Shown piece by piece: positions 26,542 to 35,502 of a stretch of 64,000 nucleotides of DNA. The notes under the pieces were generated by a model. It saw only the letters and a program-made list of their open reading frames with translations. It ran no database searches and was not told the origin of the DNA. Position numbers and translations under genes: made by a program. The stretch is from Microcoleus vaginatus PCC 9802 (GTDB lineage: Bacteria; Cyanobacteriota; Cyanobacteriia; Cyanobacteriales; Microcoleaceae): assembly GCA_022701275.1 (NCBI GenBank), contig CP031740.1, positions 3,855,001 through 3,919,000 on the forward strand. Direction: 5' to 3'. Position 1 is the first letter of the stretch. Each line of letters begins with the position of its first letter.

Positions 26542-27748
26542 TAGCGATCGCAAATGGTTTGTAAACCATCAATTATGTAGAATGAGGTAGGTGAATCTAA
26601 GTAGGAGTCGAAATGTCACCCAATAAATCGTCAGAAAAATTCGGAGAGCATGAAGTCCAAGCTTTATTAGAACTAGAAAGTTTTATTGCCAGTAATCCCG
26701 ACCCAAGAGAACTAAAAAGAGCCGTAGCTGTCCGCATGCTAATGGAAGGTATCTGGCGAGAAACCATTCAAACTATTTTAGGAGTATCATCTCCCTTTAT
26801 CAGCAAGTGGAAAATCAATTATGCGTTGCAGGGAATTGAAGGATTGCGCTTAAAACATCAAGGTTCGCAGGGACAACTTAAGCCAGAAGAACGAGAGGAA
26901 ATTATCCAATGGTTAACCAATCAAAACCACTGGGATTTATCCGCCCTAGAAAACTATATAGCCGAGCGGTATCAGATTGAGTTTCAATCTAAAACCAGCT
27001 ACTATCAACTCTTTAAGTCAGCCGGAATTAGCTGGAAAAAGTCTCAAAAAAAGAACCCCAAACGGGATGAAGAACTGGTCAAAAAAAAGCATGAAGAAAT
27101 TTGTAAAAATCTTGAAGAACACCGGGAAGCTATAGAGTCGGGAACGCTGGTGGTGTATTTAATTGATGAGTGCCATCTCCTGTGGGGAGATGTCTGTGGT
27201 TATCTTTGGGGAAAGCGCAATGAGAGGATAGAAATACCGCTAGTGAATGAAAGAGAAAAACAAACTTATTATGGCGCAATAAATCTTTTAAGAAAACAGT
27301 TGGTTCTGCGAGAATATGCGAGTGCAAATTCCGAAAATACGGTCGCTTTCCTCAAGGATTTACAATCTTTAAATCCGGCAGCGCGACATTTGATTATTTG
27401 GGATGGAGCTAGCTATCACAGATATAAAGAGATGAAAGCTTATCTAGAAGAAATTAATCTCGGTAAGGAGAAGGATGAATGGCCTTTAACTTGTATATTG
27501 TTTGCTCCCACTGCTCCCGAGCAGAATCCCGTAGAAGATATTTGGCTAAATGCCAAGACTGGGTTGAGAAAATTTGGGAAGCGTCTGAGTTCTTTTTCCT
27601 TAGTTAAATGGTTCTTTAATTTTACCATACAGGAGCAAAGTTTTGACTTTCCCAAGCTACACAAATTTGGTAATTTTGAGCCAACATTCTCATGAAACTA
27701 CTGCTCGCTCGAACTCTCAATCGATTTATGAATGATTTACGATCGCTA
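26542..27748 (+). mobile_element. IS630-family insertion sequence
   Basis: About 1.2 kb with a single transposase gene. The ends are imperfect inverted repeats: TAGCGATCGCAAAT..TT..TAAAC at the left and the same pattern, TAGCGATCGTAAAT..TT..TAAA, read inward from the right. A TA dinucleotide flanks both ends, as expected for IS630 target duplication. Removing the element plus one TA restores a sensible C-terminus to the neighbouring 481-aa gene, which supports these boundaries. Confidence 0.85.
26613..27695 (+). CDS. IS630-family transposase
   Basis: DDE transposase of 360 aa. The N-terminal helix-turn-helix region includes AVAVRMLMEGIWRETIQTILGVSSPFISKWK. The catalytic triad is visible as Asp in VVYLIDECHLLWG, Asp in HLIIWDGASYH and Glu in PEQNPVEDIWLNAK, with the usual DDE spacing of IS630. 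The frame is intact from its ATG, 71 nt inside the left end, to the stop, 53 nt before the right end. The element therefore looks potentially active. Confidence 0.93.
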   Translation: MSPNKSSEKFGEHEVQALLELESFIASNPDPRELKRAVAVRMLMEGIWRETIQTILGVSSPFISKWKINYALQGIEGLRLKHQGSQGQLKPEEREEIIQWLTNQNHWDLSALENYIAERYQIEFQSKTSYYQLFKSAGISWKKSQKKNPKRDEELVKKKHEEICKNLEEHREAIESGTLVVYLIDECHLLWGDVCGYLWGKRNERIEIPLVNEREKQTYYGAINLLRKQLVLREYASANSENTVAFLKDLQSLNPAARHLIIWDGASYHRYKEMKAYLEEINLGKEKDEWPLTCILFAPTAPEQNPVEDIWLNAKTGLRKFGKRLSSFSLVKWFFNFTIQEQSFDFPKLHKFGNFEPTFS

Positions 27749-29171
27749 TATAATATCTTTTTAAAAACTTGTTTTCATTAATGATAGTTTGTATATTAGA
27801 TTGATTCACTATCTCCTGGATTGTTTTACCACTATCAACTTCTATAAGAAATAAAATATTATATAAGTCTTGATATTTACTGTAAATCTTTTCAATTACA
27901 GCATTGTAGCTGTTATTTATTCCTGATGTAGATGTAAATTTTAATATAATTCTATATGAAAGATGTGTAGTAGTATGGTATAAATTTATAACTTTTTCTT
28001 TAGGTGCATATTTCACCCTTAAAGGACTATTATTCAAATATTGCTCAAGTAATTCTAATAAAATAAGCTGTCCTTTTTCTTCCTCTTTAGGTTCTCTTCC
28101 AGGTCTATAAAAAGCACGCTCTAATCCTAAGTTTACTAATTCACGAAAGTGTTCACATATTTTTTCAACAATTTCTTTGTTATTAATAAAATTTTTACCA
28201 CTCGAATCGGTAAGTTTCAGAGGAAAACGTTCAGCATAGTTTCTAGCGGTATCATGCCATTTAAACACATCGTTAGGATCGTTTTTAAAGTCGTATGATT
28301 TCGCCTCTTTAGCTTTATATTTGCTAATAAAATCCTTCATTATTTCAGGATGTTTAAGAACAACATCTCTAAAAACAGTTTTATTTTTAGTAAGTTGTTT
28401 ATATGATGGTGATAAATAAGTGTATTTAGTAATCTTTTTATTTATATAATTTCTAAGTTCATAATTATGATATGTTACACGCTCTCTGTCTTCCCAAGAA
28501 CGAGCAACTGGAAGCGAAGTTAATATATCTTCAGGTACTAAAAGAAAACCTTGACCAGGGTTTGCGTGAATTCGAGTTGAACAACAAGGTAAACTATCAT
28601 AATTTTCCCCACCAATCAATGTTGATTTTTTCGATGTTGGTAAATTTAAATCTTTAGCAATACGACGTGAAAATTGGACTAAATCTGATAACAATATCCA
28701 AAATATCATGTCACTAATTCTATCAGCACCATACTTTTGTTCAAAAACTCCTGCTAGTTCAAAAATAATAGGATCTTTTATTCCTTTTTTCACTATATCT
28801 ATAACAGTTGTTGATAAGTTTGTTGCTAGTTTAGGGCCAATCCCTTTACCTGAATTATGATTGATTGAATATCCTAATCCTGTAAGGGGTATTTCAGGAA
28901 ATTTTAAATTTTCAATAATCTCAGCTTTTTTTAACGTTTTTTCTTCACAATCATCTTGATATTCTAAAAATTTCAAGATGTTTTTTAAGACATTATCAAA
29001 ATAATTTAAAACTGTTTGATCTGTACCTTGTAATTCTTTAACAGATGTGTGTGGTAATAACCTTGGATCTACATACAACTCAGAGTCGATGTCAACGAAT
29101 CCATTATAAACATTATACTCTCTTAATAATGTTGGAGAAATTTGAAATATATCACTAATTCTTTGAGGCAT
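27726..29171 (-). CDS. Hypothetical protein, 481 aa, 3' end altered by IS630
   Basis: An AT-rich gene of unknown function. The product opens MPQRISDIFQISPTLL and contains YNGFVDIDSELYVDPRLLP, several long helices, an ARNYAERFPLKL segment and EHFRELVNLGLERAFYRPGREPKEEEKGQ near residue 350. The last 150 residues are mixed helix and strand (LSYRIILKFTSTS, LYNILFLIEVD). I do not recognise a domain. The final codons (AIVNHS-stop) come from the right end of the IS630 element. Excision in silico gives YATTKF-stop instead, so the insertion replaced only six residues and probably left the protein functional. Its island setting suggests an accessory, possibly defence, role, without direct evidence. Confidence 0.7.
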   Translation of the reverse strand: MPQRISDIFQISPTLLREYNVYNGFVDIDSELYVDPRLLPHTSVKELQGTDQTVLNYFDNVLKNILKFLEYQDDCEEKTLKKAEIIENLKFPEIPLTGLGYSINHNSGKGIGPKLATNLSTTVIDIVKKGIKDPIIFELAGVFEQKYGADRISDMIFWILLSDLVQFSRRIAKDLNLPTSKKSTLIGGENYDSLPCCSTRIHANPGQGFLLVPEDILTSLPVARSWEDRERVTYHNYELRNYINKKITKYTYLSPSYKQLTKNKTVFRDVVLKHPEIMKDFISKYKAKEAKSYDFKNDPNDVFKWHDTARNYAERFPLKLTDSSGKNFINNKEIVEKICEHFRELVNLGLERAFYRPGREPKEEEKGQLILLELLEQYLNNSPLRVKYAPKEKVINLYHTTTHLSYRIILKFTSTSGINNSYNAVIEKIYSKYQDLYNILFLIEVDSGKTIQEIVNQSNIQTIINENKFLKRYYIAIVNHS

Positions 29172-29651
29172 ATTTTTAATAATAACTGTTTAAAAATTTT
29201 ATGATTTTCCGATTAAAAACCTATAATAATTTATCTGTAATACACATCAACTATTTACTTAATAATTCTAAACTTTATCAGACGGGTCTAGTGTCAGATT
29301 TTCACTCACACCTGTGACGCAAAAAAGCTAGAGCGCTCCGACCTCTCCGACCGACACTGCCTGCCACCGCTCCGACCGTGCCACCTAGCCACCGCTCCGA
29401 CTGTTGCGACCGTGCCACCGTGCCAGCCGTGCAGCCGTGCCATCGGTGCGAGTGCAAGTGCGAATGCAGCCGTGCCTATGCCAGCGCTGCGAGTGAAGCC
29501 GTGAGAGTCGATCGCCGTGCAGCCGTGAGAGTCGATCGCCGCGTTGCCTCGGAGTCATCCGATCGCACTGTTGAATCTGGCAATTTGAAGGGGTAACGAC
29601 AGACTAAAAAAATTACCCCCTCAAAAAAACACCTATCCACTTCCGCAAATT
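29172..29651. other. Repeat-rich intergenic region
   Basis: 480 nt. The first 130 nt are an AT-rich leader of the 481-aa gene. From about 29330 to 29560 the sequence is a mosaic of short GC-rich units (CGCTCCGACCGTGCCA, GTGCCAGCCGTGCAGCCGTGCC, GCCGTGAGAGTCGATCGCC twice at 29499-29540). It includes the second copy of the 36-nt repeat. An ORF at 29378-29596 runs through it, but its codons only mirror the repeats, so I do not call it a gene. Confidence 0.6.
29348..29383. repeat. 36-nt direct repeat, right copy
   Basis: Identical to 26387-26422 in the same orientation, 2.96 kb away. Both are preceded within 25 nt by a GCAAAAAA..CTAGA-like sequence, so the homologous stretch is probably longer than the exact 36 nt. 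Confidence 0.9.
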
Positions 29652-30362
29652 TTATCCTTCAACCCGATTCAAATTCCAGTCATAGGGCAAAAAAACGATC
29701 GCCCATCCATCACCCACAGCCGCCTCCGGCCCCAAATAACCGCCCACATACTCAGCCACCGAACCCGCCGCCTTTACAAAATCCTCGCCGTACCACTTAA
29801 AAATCTTGCTCAAATAAAGCGTCTTTTTCTGGGCATCATATCGCACCTTATCAGGATTGTGAATAAAACGGCTCGCATCTGCTTCTAGTTGAGTCCGTAC
29901 CGACTCCGGGAAATAAGCCCCGCGACGCAGCAGCGGGCACCCGACAGAAGCGCAAACTAATGCAAAATGGATGCGCGGTTCCGCAAATTCCGGCCGCAAA
30001 ATTGCGTGTTCGATTTGATTGAGACTGTACTTTTTGCCGCCAACAATCACATTTGAACGGGTGAAAAAATCCAAAAAACTCAGCCAGTTGGGAATTCCCA
30101 AAACTTTGGGACGGATCGACGCGATCGGATATACTTCCAGAACTTGAGAAATTGCGATCGCATTGTACGCATTCAGCCACAACGCCAGCCGCGCATCCGC
30201 ATCAGTACATTCCGCCAAATCCACATCCGCCAAACTTTCCAGCCACGCCCTCAAAACATCGGCCCCCTCAGCTTTCCAGCCCCGATAATTGACGCGGCCG
30301 AAATCGTCAACGTAGCGTTGCAGCAACTCCTCCCAAATCCTAAAGTCGATCGTAGCGATCAT
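29652..30362 (-). CDS. DUF547 domain protein
   Basis: A 236-aa protein consisting of one DUF547 domain. Typical motifs are FGRVNYRGW near residue 20, ALWLNAYNAIAISQVLEVYPI near 64, YSLNQIEHAILRP near 110 and the conserved HFALVCASVGCPLLRRGAY with its cysteines near 132. It ends in IVFLPYDWNLN. The family contains a cysteine-peptidase-like fold in some members, but no reaction is established. Two codons of a pentapeptide gene lie 47 nt upstream on the same strand. Confidence 0.85.
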   Translation of the reverse strand: MIATIDFRIWEELLQRYVDDFGRVNYRGWKAEGADVLRAWLESLADVDLAECTDADARLALWLNAYNAIAISQVLEVYPIASIRPKVLGIPNWLSFLDFFTRSNVIVGGKKYSLNQIEHAILRPEFAEPRIHFALVCASVGCPLLRRGAYFPESVRTQLEADASRFIHNPDKVRYDAQKKTLYLSKIFKWYGEDFVKAAGSVAEYVGGYLGPEAAVGDGWAIVFLPYDWNLNRVEG

Positions 30363-30409
30363 TTATTACTATCCATAATATAAGGCGGGCATTGCTTTAA
30401 CTTCTGCTT

Positions 30410-30658
30410 CTATTTAATACTACCGTCAACCCAAATAACACCTGCAACGGTAGTATTTTTTAGATTAACCCCCTCAAACGGGCTCTGGATTAAATTAACT
30501 AGAGTCAAATTAGCGCCTTGTAAATTAGCTTGCCACAAACAAGCCCCGCTCAAATTTGCCCCCGATAAATTAGCTTCTCTAAAATTTGCTTCTCTCAAAT
30601 CTGCCCCTTGCAAATCCGCATTTGCTAAACTCGCGTGCCCCAGGGGAATGTGGATCAA
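30410..30658 (-). CDS. Short pentapeptide-repeat protein
   Basis: An 82-aa protein. Residues 8-60 are a run of A(D/N)Lxx pentapeptides (ASLANADLQGADLREANFREANLSGANLSG), which fold as a right-handed quadrilateral beta helix. The chain ends VAGVIWVDGSIK, a common cap in cyanobacterial members. It is short for the family, so it may be a fragment of a longer protein, but it has its own start and stop. Function unknown. Confidence 0.75.
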   Translation of the reverse strand: MIHIPLGHASLANADLQGADLREANFREANLSGANLSGACLWQANLQGANLTLVNLIQSPFEGVNLKNTTVAGVIWVDGSIK

Positions 30659-30913
30659 ATCGCCGCCCGGACACTGGTTAGTTTAGCACAACTAATTGAC
30701 TTGCTGAGGGTTAGGTGCAATCACTGGTTTAGCCAACCAGAAAATCATTCCCCATTAAACTGCTCCCAAAGTTACAGATTTCCTGCTCTTTACATTCTAC
30801 AATCTTAAAAGATTCTTAATTTCAATTTCAACGGGGATCGGTTTCTTCCGGCACAACACCAATCCCACTTTGACCTGCAATTTTTTTAATTCCCCTTACC
30901 TTCTTAACACACT

Positions 30914-32392
30914 ATGAGCGATCGAACCGACTTTTTCGATAAACTGTTAGCGGCTGTTGAAACTAATCAAAGTTTGCTGTATTTAGCCCTCGATCCAGAC
31001 CCGGAAACCTTGCCCCCGCTGGTTTCGATGACTGGGGAGGAAACTCAAAGTTTTGTAACTGATTTGTTGGCAAAGCTAAAAAGTGCGATCGACCAAACAG
31101 CCGATTTAATCTGTGCCTGCAAAATCACCCTCGGTTTTTACCAATCTCTCGGTATTCCCGGTTGGGCATTGCTGCAAGAAATTTTAACAATTATTCCCCC
31201 TCACCTGCCAGTAATTTTAGATGCCAAACACTGCGATTTAAACAGCAGCACAGTGTTTGCCAAAATTGTATTTCAAGACTGGCGAGTTGACGCTATTACT
31301 TTAAGTCCCTATCCCGGATTCGACCAAGTAGCGCCTTTTTTGTTATACGCTGGAAAAACTGTTTTTGTCCTCTGTGCCACCGCCAACCCGTCAGCGGCGG
31401 ATTTGCAAGAATACCCGACGCCAAACAACCCTTTTTATTTGCAATTAGTCCGACTCTCTCAAACTTGGGGAACTCCCGAAAAACTAGGTTTAGAAGTAGG
31501 AGTAATGCCGGATATGTTAGCTCGCATCCGCAAAGAGGCTCCTGAACGCCTAATTTTAGTCGAAGGAGACATCCCCGTAGAAAATGACCTCACAGAAGAA
31601 AACGACCTCGCACAACTGCTGGCGGCTGGTTTAAGCAAGAATGGTGAAGATTTATTGCTGCCAGTCCCCCCGAGTTTATTAGCGGGAAAAGAGCCGCGCC
31701 GAGAAATTGAGAAATTGCGGGATAGTATTAATCAACAGAGGCTAAAGGCGATCGAAGGTAGCCCCACTTGCGAATTGTGGCTGCCGGATGTTTGCTTTTT
31801 GCAACCGGAACCTCACCGCGATTTAATCTTGCAACTTTATGACATCGGCTGCGTAGTTTTTGGCGACCACGTACAAGCATCGGGCGCCGTATTTCCATAT
31901 TACATCGACTTGCGGAAAATAATTTCTATTCCGCAGATTTTCCATCAAATTGTCAGCGCTTATGCAGACATTCTCAAGGATTTAAAATTCGATCGCATTG
32001 CCGGAATTCCCTACGGTTCTTTACCCACAGCAACGGGTTTAGCATTGCGGATGGAACGCCCGATGATTTTCCCGCGTAAGGAGGTGAAAACTTACGGGGC
32101 GGGCAAATTGATTGAGGGGCATTTTCAGGCAGGAGAAACGATTGTGGTAGTCGATGATATTTTGATTAGTGGCAAAAGCGTGATGGAAGGCGCGGGCAAG
32201 TTAAAATCGGCGGGGTTGAATGTGGAAGATATTGTAGTATTGATCGACCACGAACAGGGAGTTAAAGATAAATTGCAGGCTAATGGTTATCGCGCACATT
32301 CTGTGCTAGCGCTTTCGGAAATTGCTCAAACTTTGTATCAAGCAAATCGCATCGATACCGAGCAATTCAATCTTTTGACAGCGGAACATTAA
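30914..32392 (+). CDS. pyrFE: Bifunctional orotidine-5'-phosphate decarboxylase / orotate phosphoribosyltransferase
   Basis: Fused enzyme for the last two steps of UMP synthesis, 492 aa. The N-terminal decarboxylase (residues 1-280) has LYLALDPDPETLP, the catalytic DxKxxD motif in ILDAKHCDLNSST and ITLSPYPGFDQVAPF. The C-terminal transferase (295-492) has the PRPP-binding loop TIVVVDDILISGKSV with its paired Asp residues. The order, decarboxylase first and transferase second, is the reverse of the animal UMP synthase and is common in cyanobacteria. It stands alone. Confidence 0.95.
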   Translation: MSDRTDFFDKLLAAVETNQSLLYLALDPDPETLPPLVSMTGEETQSFVTDLLAKLKSAIDQTADLICACKITLGFYQSLGIPGWALLQEILTIIPPHLPVILDAKHCDLNSSTVFAKIVFQDWRVDAITLSPYPGFDQVAPFLLYAGKTVFVLCATANPSAADLQEYPTPNNPFYLQLVRLSQTWGTPEKLGLEVGVMPDMLARIRKEAPERLILVEGDIPVENDLTEENDLAQLLAAGLSKNGEDLLLPVPPSLLAGKEPRREIEKLRDSINQQRLKAIEGSPTCELWLPDVCFLQPEPHRDLILQLYDIGCVVFGDHVQASGAVFPYYIDLRKIISIPQIFHQIVSAYADILKDLKFDRIAGIPYGSLPTATGLALRMERPMIFPRKEVKTYGAGKLIEGHFQAGETIVVVDDILISGKSVMEGAGKLKSAGLNVEDIVVLIDHEQGVKDKLQANGYRAHSVLALSEIAQTLYQANRIDTEQFNLLTAEH

Positions 32393-32403
32393 ACCCCAAT
32401 TCC

Positions 32404-32468
32404 TGTAGGGGCGGGTTTTACCAACCATCAGGGCCAAAAATTAATAATTTTATAAACCCGCCCCCACT
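32404..32468. repeat. Inverted repeat of the GTAGGGGCGGGT family, copy 2
   Basis: Ends TGTAGGGGCGGGTTT and AAACCCGCCCCCACT, located just after the pyrFE stop. Same family as 18422-18491. It may help end transcription, but no T-run follows directly. Confidence 0.6.
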
Positions 32469-32510
32469 AAATGTACATTTTTTCCCTTGTCTCATTGGGC
32501 TTGTTTTAAT

Positions 32511-32552
32511 GGAGGCAGAGCCTCCTGAAATGCGTTACCAGGCTCTGCCTGG
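32511..32552. repeat. Twin palindromes GGAGGCAGAGCCTCC / CCAGGCTCTGCCTGG
   Basis: Two perfect palindromes with 3-nt centres and 12 nt between them. The two centres (GCAGAGC and GCTCTGC) are also complementary, so alternative folds are possible. A dispersed intergenic repeat, lying between the convergent pyrFE and leuB genes. Confidence 0.65.
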
Positions 32553-32573
32553 GAACGAGTAAAGGTAAATAGA

Positions 32574-33659
32574 TCAACCTTGCAAAACTTCAATTAAAGC
32601 ATCGCCCATTGCCCGACAGCCGACGAGTTTCATGCCTTCCGACATGATATCGCCAGTGCGATAACCTCGATCCAAAACTTCGACAACGGCTTGCTCGAGT
32701 TTATTAGCAGCTTCCGGTTGATTTAAGGCGTAGCGCAGCATCATTGCCGCGCTTAAAACTTGGGCGATGGGATTAGCTTTATCTTGTCCGGCGATGTCTG
32801 GTGCGGAACCGTGCACGGGTTCAAAAACTCCCGGCCCACTGGCTCCCAAACTAGCAGAAGGCAGCATCCCAATGCTACCAGTTAGCATCGCCGCCGCATC
32901 GGAAAGAATGTCGCCGAATAAATTGCCGGTGACAATTGTATCGAACTGTTTCGGCCAGCGAATTAACTGCATGGCTGCATTGTCAACATAGAGGTGAGAA
33001 AGTTCGACATCAGGGTATTCTGAAGAAAGGGCAATAATACGATCGCGCCACAGTTGCGAAACATCCAAAACATTCGCTTTATCAACGGAACACAGCCTTT
33101 TCCCGCGCTTCCTGGCCGTCTCAAAAGCAACTCGCCCGATTCTGTCAATTTCCGACTCGGTGTAAGCCATCGTATTAACACCGCGTTTTTCGCCTGTTTC
33201 CGTCTCAAAAATACCTTTCGGTTTGCCAAAATAAATGCCGCCTGTGAGTTCGCGGATGACCATAATATCCACGCCTTCGACAACTTCCCGTTTCAAACTA
33301 GAAGCATCAACCAATTGCGGTAAAATAGTCGCAGGACGCAAATTTGCAAATAATCCCAATCCGGCGCGAAGTCCTAATAATCCCGTTTCCGGCCGCTGTT
33401 CGCGGGGCAAATTATCCCACTTGTAACCGCCAATTGCTGCCAACAATACTGCATCGCAGTTGCGGCATTTTTCCAGTGTTTCTTCTGGCAGCGGATTGCC
33501 TGTTGCATCAATAGCAGCGCCGCCCATTAAAGCTTCTTGAAATTCAAAGCCGATGTCCAATTGTTGACCGACAAGTTTCAGGACATCTACCGCCACAGCG
33601 ATAATTTCAGGGCCGATGCCGTCTCCTGGTAAAAGAGTGATGCGGTAGTTTTGAGTCAT
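32574..33659 (-). CDS. leuB: 3-isopropylmalate dehydrogenase
   Basis: Third step of leucine biosynthesis, oxidising 3-isopropylmalate with NAD+, 361 aa. The start [18 protein letters not shown] is the classic N-terminus; an ATG 12 codons upstream is less likely. Family landmarks are [24 protein letters not shown], the metal-binding [12 protein letters not shown] and [16 protein letters not shown], and the NAD-site [18 protein letters not shown]. Single gene, expressed leftward. Confidence 0.97.
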   Translation of the reverse strand: MTQNYRITLLPGDGIGPEIIAVAVDVLKLVGQQLDIGFEFQEALMGGAAIDATGNPLPEETLEKCRNCDAVLLAAIGGYKWDNLPREQRPETGLLGLRAGLGLFANLRPATILPQLVDASSLKREVVEGVDIMVIRELTGGIYFGKPKGIFETETGEKRGVNTMAYTESEIDRIGRVAFETARKRGKRLCSVDKANVLDVSQLWRDRIIALSSEYPDVELSHLYVDNAAMQLIRWPKQFDTIVTGNLFGDILSDAAAMLTGSIGMLPSASLGASGPGVFEPVHGSAPDIAGQDKANPIAQVLSAAMMLRYALNQPEAANKLEQAVVEVLDRGYRTGDIMSEGMKLVGCRAMGDALIEVLQG

Positions 33660-33869
33660 ATCTACTAAGTTGAGAAATTTTGGCGAGCTTATCATTGTAT
33701 CAGGACAAGTCAGCTAAAAATTCATTCTCGATCTCTTAGTCTGCAGAGGCAGACTTCGTTTGACTCTAAAGCGGTTTCAACCGCCGATTGATCAAGACGA
33801 TAAGTTAATCTATAACTAAGAATAGTTCGATCGCACGCACGTACAAAAAAATCGGCAAGGAGTCGCGCA

Positions 33870-35075
33870 GTGGCAGAGGGCGAAGGCATACCAACATCAG
33901 CACAGATTGATTCTCGGGACTATTCTTGGGCCTTTTGGCCGGTCGTCCCCCTCTATCCCTACAGCAAGCGGCGCACCATCCGCAAGGAAATAGTTAAAGA
34001 TACAATCTGGACTTTTGACCAGCTACAAGGCATTTTCTACGTAGTCGTCCCGATTCGGATGACAGTAATTAAACTAGAACCCGAAGGCCTTCTCGTCTAC
34101 GCCCCCGTTGCACCGACTCCTGAGTGCATCCGCTTGGTAAAGGAGTTAGTAGCAGAGCACGGCGAGGTGAAGTACATCCTGCTGACAACGGTTTCGGGGA
34201 TCGAGCACAAAGTTTTTGTCGGCCCCTTTGCGAGGTGTTTTCCCGAAGCGCAGGTGTTGGTCGCCCCGCAGCAGTGGAGTTTCCCCATGAATTTGCCGCT
34301 GAGTTGGCTGGGTGTACCCGCCAAACGCACCTCTGTACTGCCCTTTGACAGCAGCAACACGCCCTTAGCCGATCAATTTGACTGGGCAATTCTCGGCCCC
34401 CTCGACCTCGGTTTGGGCAAATTTGCTGAAGTTGCCTTATTTCACAGGCGATCGCGCACGCTGATGCTAACAGATTCCATAGTTTCGATTCCCGAAAATC
34501 CGCCCGCGATCGTCCAACTCGACTCGTACCCGCTGCTATTTCACGCCAAAGACAGCGCCTTGGACACGGTGGCAGACACCCACGAAAATCGGCGCAAAGG
34601 GTGGCAGAGAATCGCCTTATTTGCCATGTATTTTACGCCTAGCGTGCTGGAAGTGCCGCGGTGGTCGGAGGTATTTGCCAGGGCGCGCCAAGCGCCAGAA
34701 CGCTCTAGAAAAGCTTATTTCGGGTTGTATCCGTTCAAGTGGAAAACACATTGGGAGCGATCGTTTGAGGCTTTGCGGGGAGGAGGGCGGTTGTTTGTCG
34801 CGCCGATTTTGCAGACATTGATTCTCAACCGCGCGCCGAGGGAAACTCTCGATTGGGTGGATAAAGTGGCGAGTTGGGACTTTGAAAAAATTGTACCTTG
34901 TCACTTCGATGGTGCGATCGACTCCCGGCCGCGTGAATTTCGGCAAGCATTCTCGTTTCTCGAAAAACACTCGCCTGTTAATTCTTTACCAGAAGACGAT
35001 TTTAAATTGCTCAGGCAGATTGATGCGGGTTTGAATAAAATTGGTGTTGTGCCACCGGCTAAAGACAAGGTTTAA
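33870..35075 (+). CDS. DUF4336 domain protein
   Basis: A 401-aa soluble protein. The central DUF4336 domain has the look of a metallo-beta-lactamase-like fold (VVPIRMTVIKLEPEGLLVYAPVAPTPE, then YILLTTVSGIEHKVFVGPFARCFPEAQVLVAP), but without the full HxHxDH metal motif. The C-terminal third is a plant/cyanobacteria-type extension with FGLYPFKWKTHWERSFEALR and VPCHFDGAIDSRPREF. Homologues exist in chloroplast genomes' hosts and cyanobacteria; no reaction is known. The gene uses an ATGless-looking leader: the start here is GTG at 33870, preceded by AAGGAGTCGCGCA, a good ribosome site. Confidence 0.8.
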   Translation: MAEGEGIPTSAQIDSRDYSWAFWPVVPLYPYSKRRTIRKEIVKDTIWTFDQLQGIFYVVVPIRMTVIKLEPEGLLVYAPVAPTPECIRLVKELVAEHGEVKYILLTTVSGIEHKVFVGPFARCFPEAQVLVAPQQWSFPMNLPLSWLGVPAKRTSVLPFDSSNTPLADQFDWAILGPLDLGLGKFAEVALFHRRSRTLMLTDSIVSIPENPPAIVQLDSYPLLFHAKDSALDTVADTHENRRKGWQRIALFAMYFTPSVLEVPRWSEVFARARQAPERSRKAYFGLYPFKWKTHWERSFEALRGGGRLFVAPILQTLILNRAPRETLDWVDKVASWDFEKIVPCHFDGAIDSRPREFRQAFSFLEKHSPVNSLPEDDFKLLRQIDAGLNKIGVVPPAKDKV

Positions 35076-35463
35076 TCTTACATCTTGCACCATTTTCAAG
35101 AACAGGCAAGATGCCTGTTCCACAATAAAATTGAGTTTTGTGGAACGGGCATCTTGCCCGTTGCGAAACAGGTAATTGAGAATAGTGCAACATCTCAGTT
35201 TAATCTTACATCTTGCACCATTTTCAAGAACAGGCAAGATGCCTGTTCCACAAAGAATTAATTTCTTTCTTGTGGAACGGGCATCTTGCCCGTTGCGAAA
35301 CAGGTAATTGAGAATAGTGCAACATCTCAGTTTAATCTTACATCTTGCACCATTTTCAAGAACAGGCAAGATGCCTGTTCCACAAAGAATGAATTTCTTT
35401 CTTGTGGAACGGGCATCTTGCCCGTTGCTAAACAGCTAATTGAGAATAGTGCAACATCTCAGT
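35071..35463. repeat. Three tandem copies of a 130-nt palindromic repeat
   Basis: Units at 35071-35198, 35199-35330 and 35331-35463. Each starts TTTAATCTTACATCTTGCAC, contains the dyad GGCAAGATGCCTGTTCCACAA..TTGTGGAACGGGCATCTTGCC, and ends AGTGCAACATCTCAG. The outer ends (ACATCTTGCAC / GTGCAACAT) also pair. Single relatives are at 55066-55185, 60601-60716 and 60827-60910. The array fills the space between the DUF4336 gene and the phosphoesterase. This is a small non-autonomous element family, locally amplified. Confidence 0.9.
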
Positions 35464-35502
35464 TGACTCAGATATCTGTAGGGACACGGAAAGGCCGTTT
35501 CC

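Noticed and set aside
29378..29596. 72-aa ORF rich in Cys, Arg and Ser
   Set aside because: It is composed of the short GC-rich repeat units of the 29.3-29.6 kb mosaic and has no start context or conserved features.
35071..35463. Possible CRISPR array (three repeats)
   Set aside because: The repeated unit is about 130 nt with only a few variable bases between; the palindromic arms, not spacers, occupy the centre, and single copies occur elsewhere.
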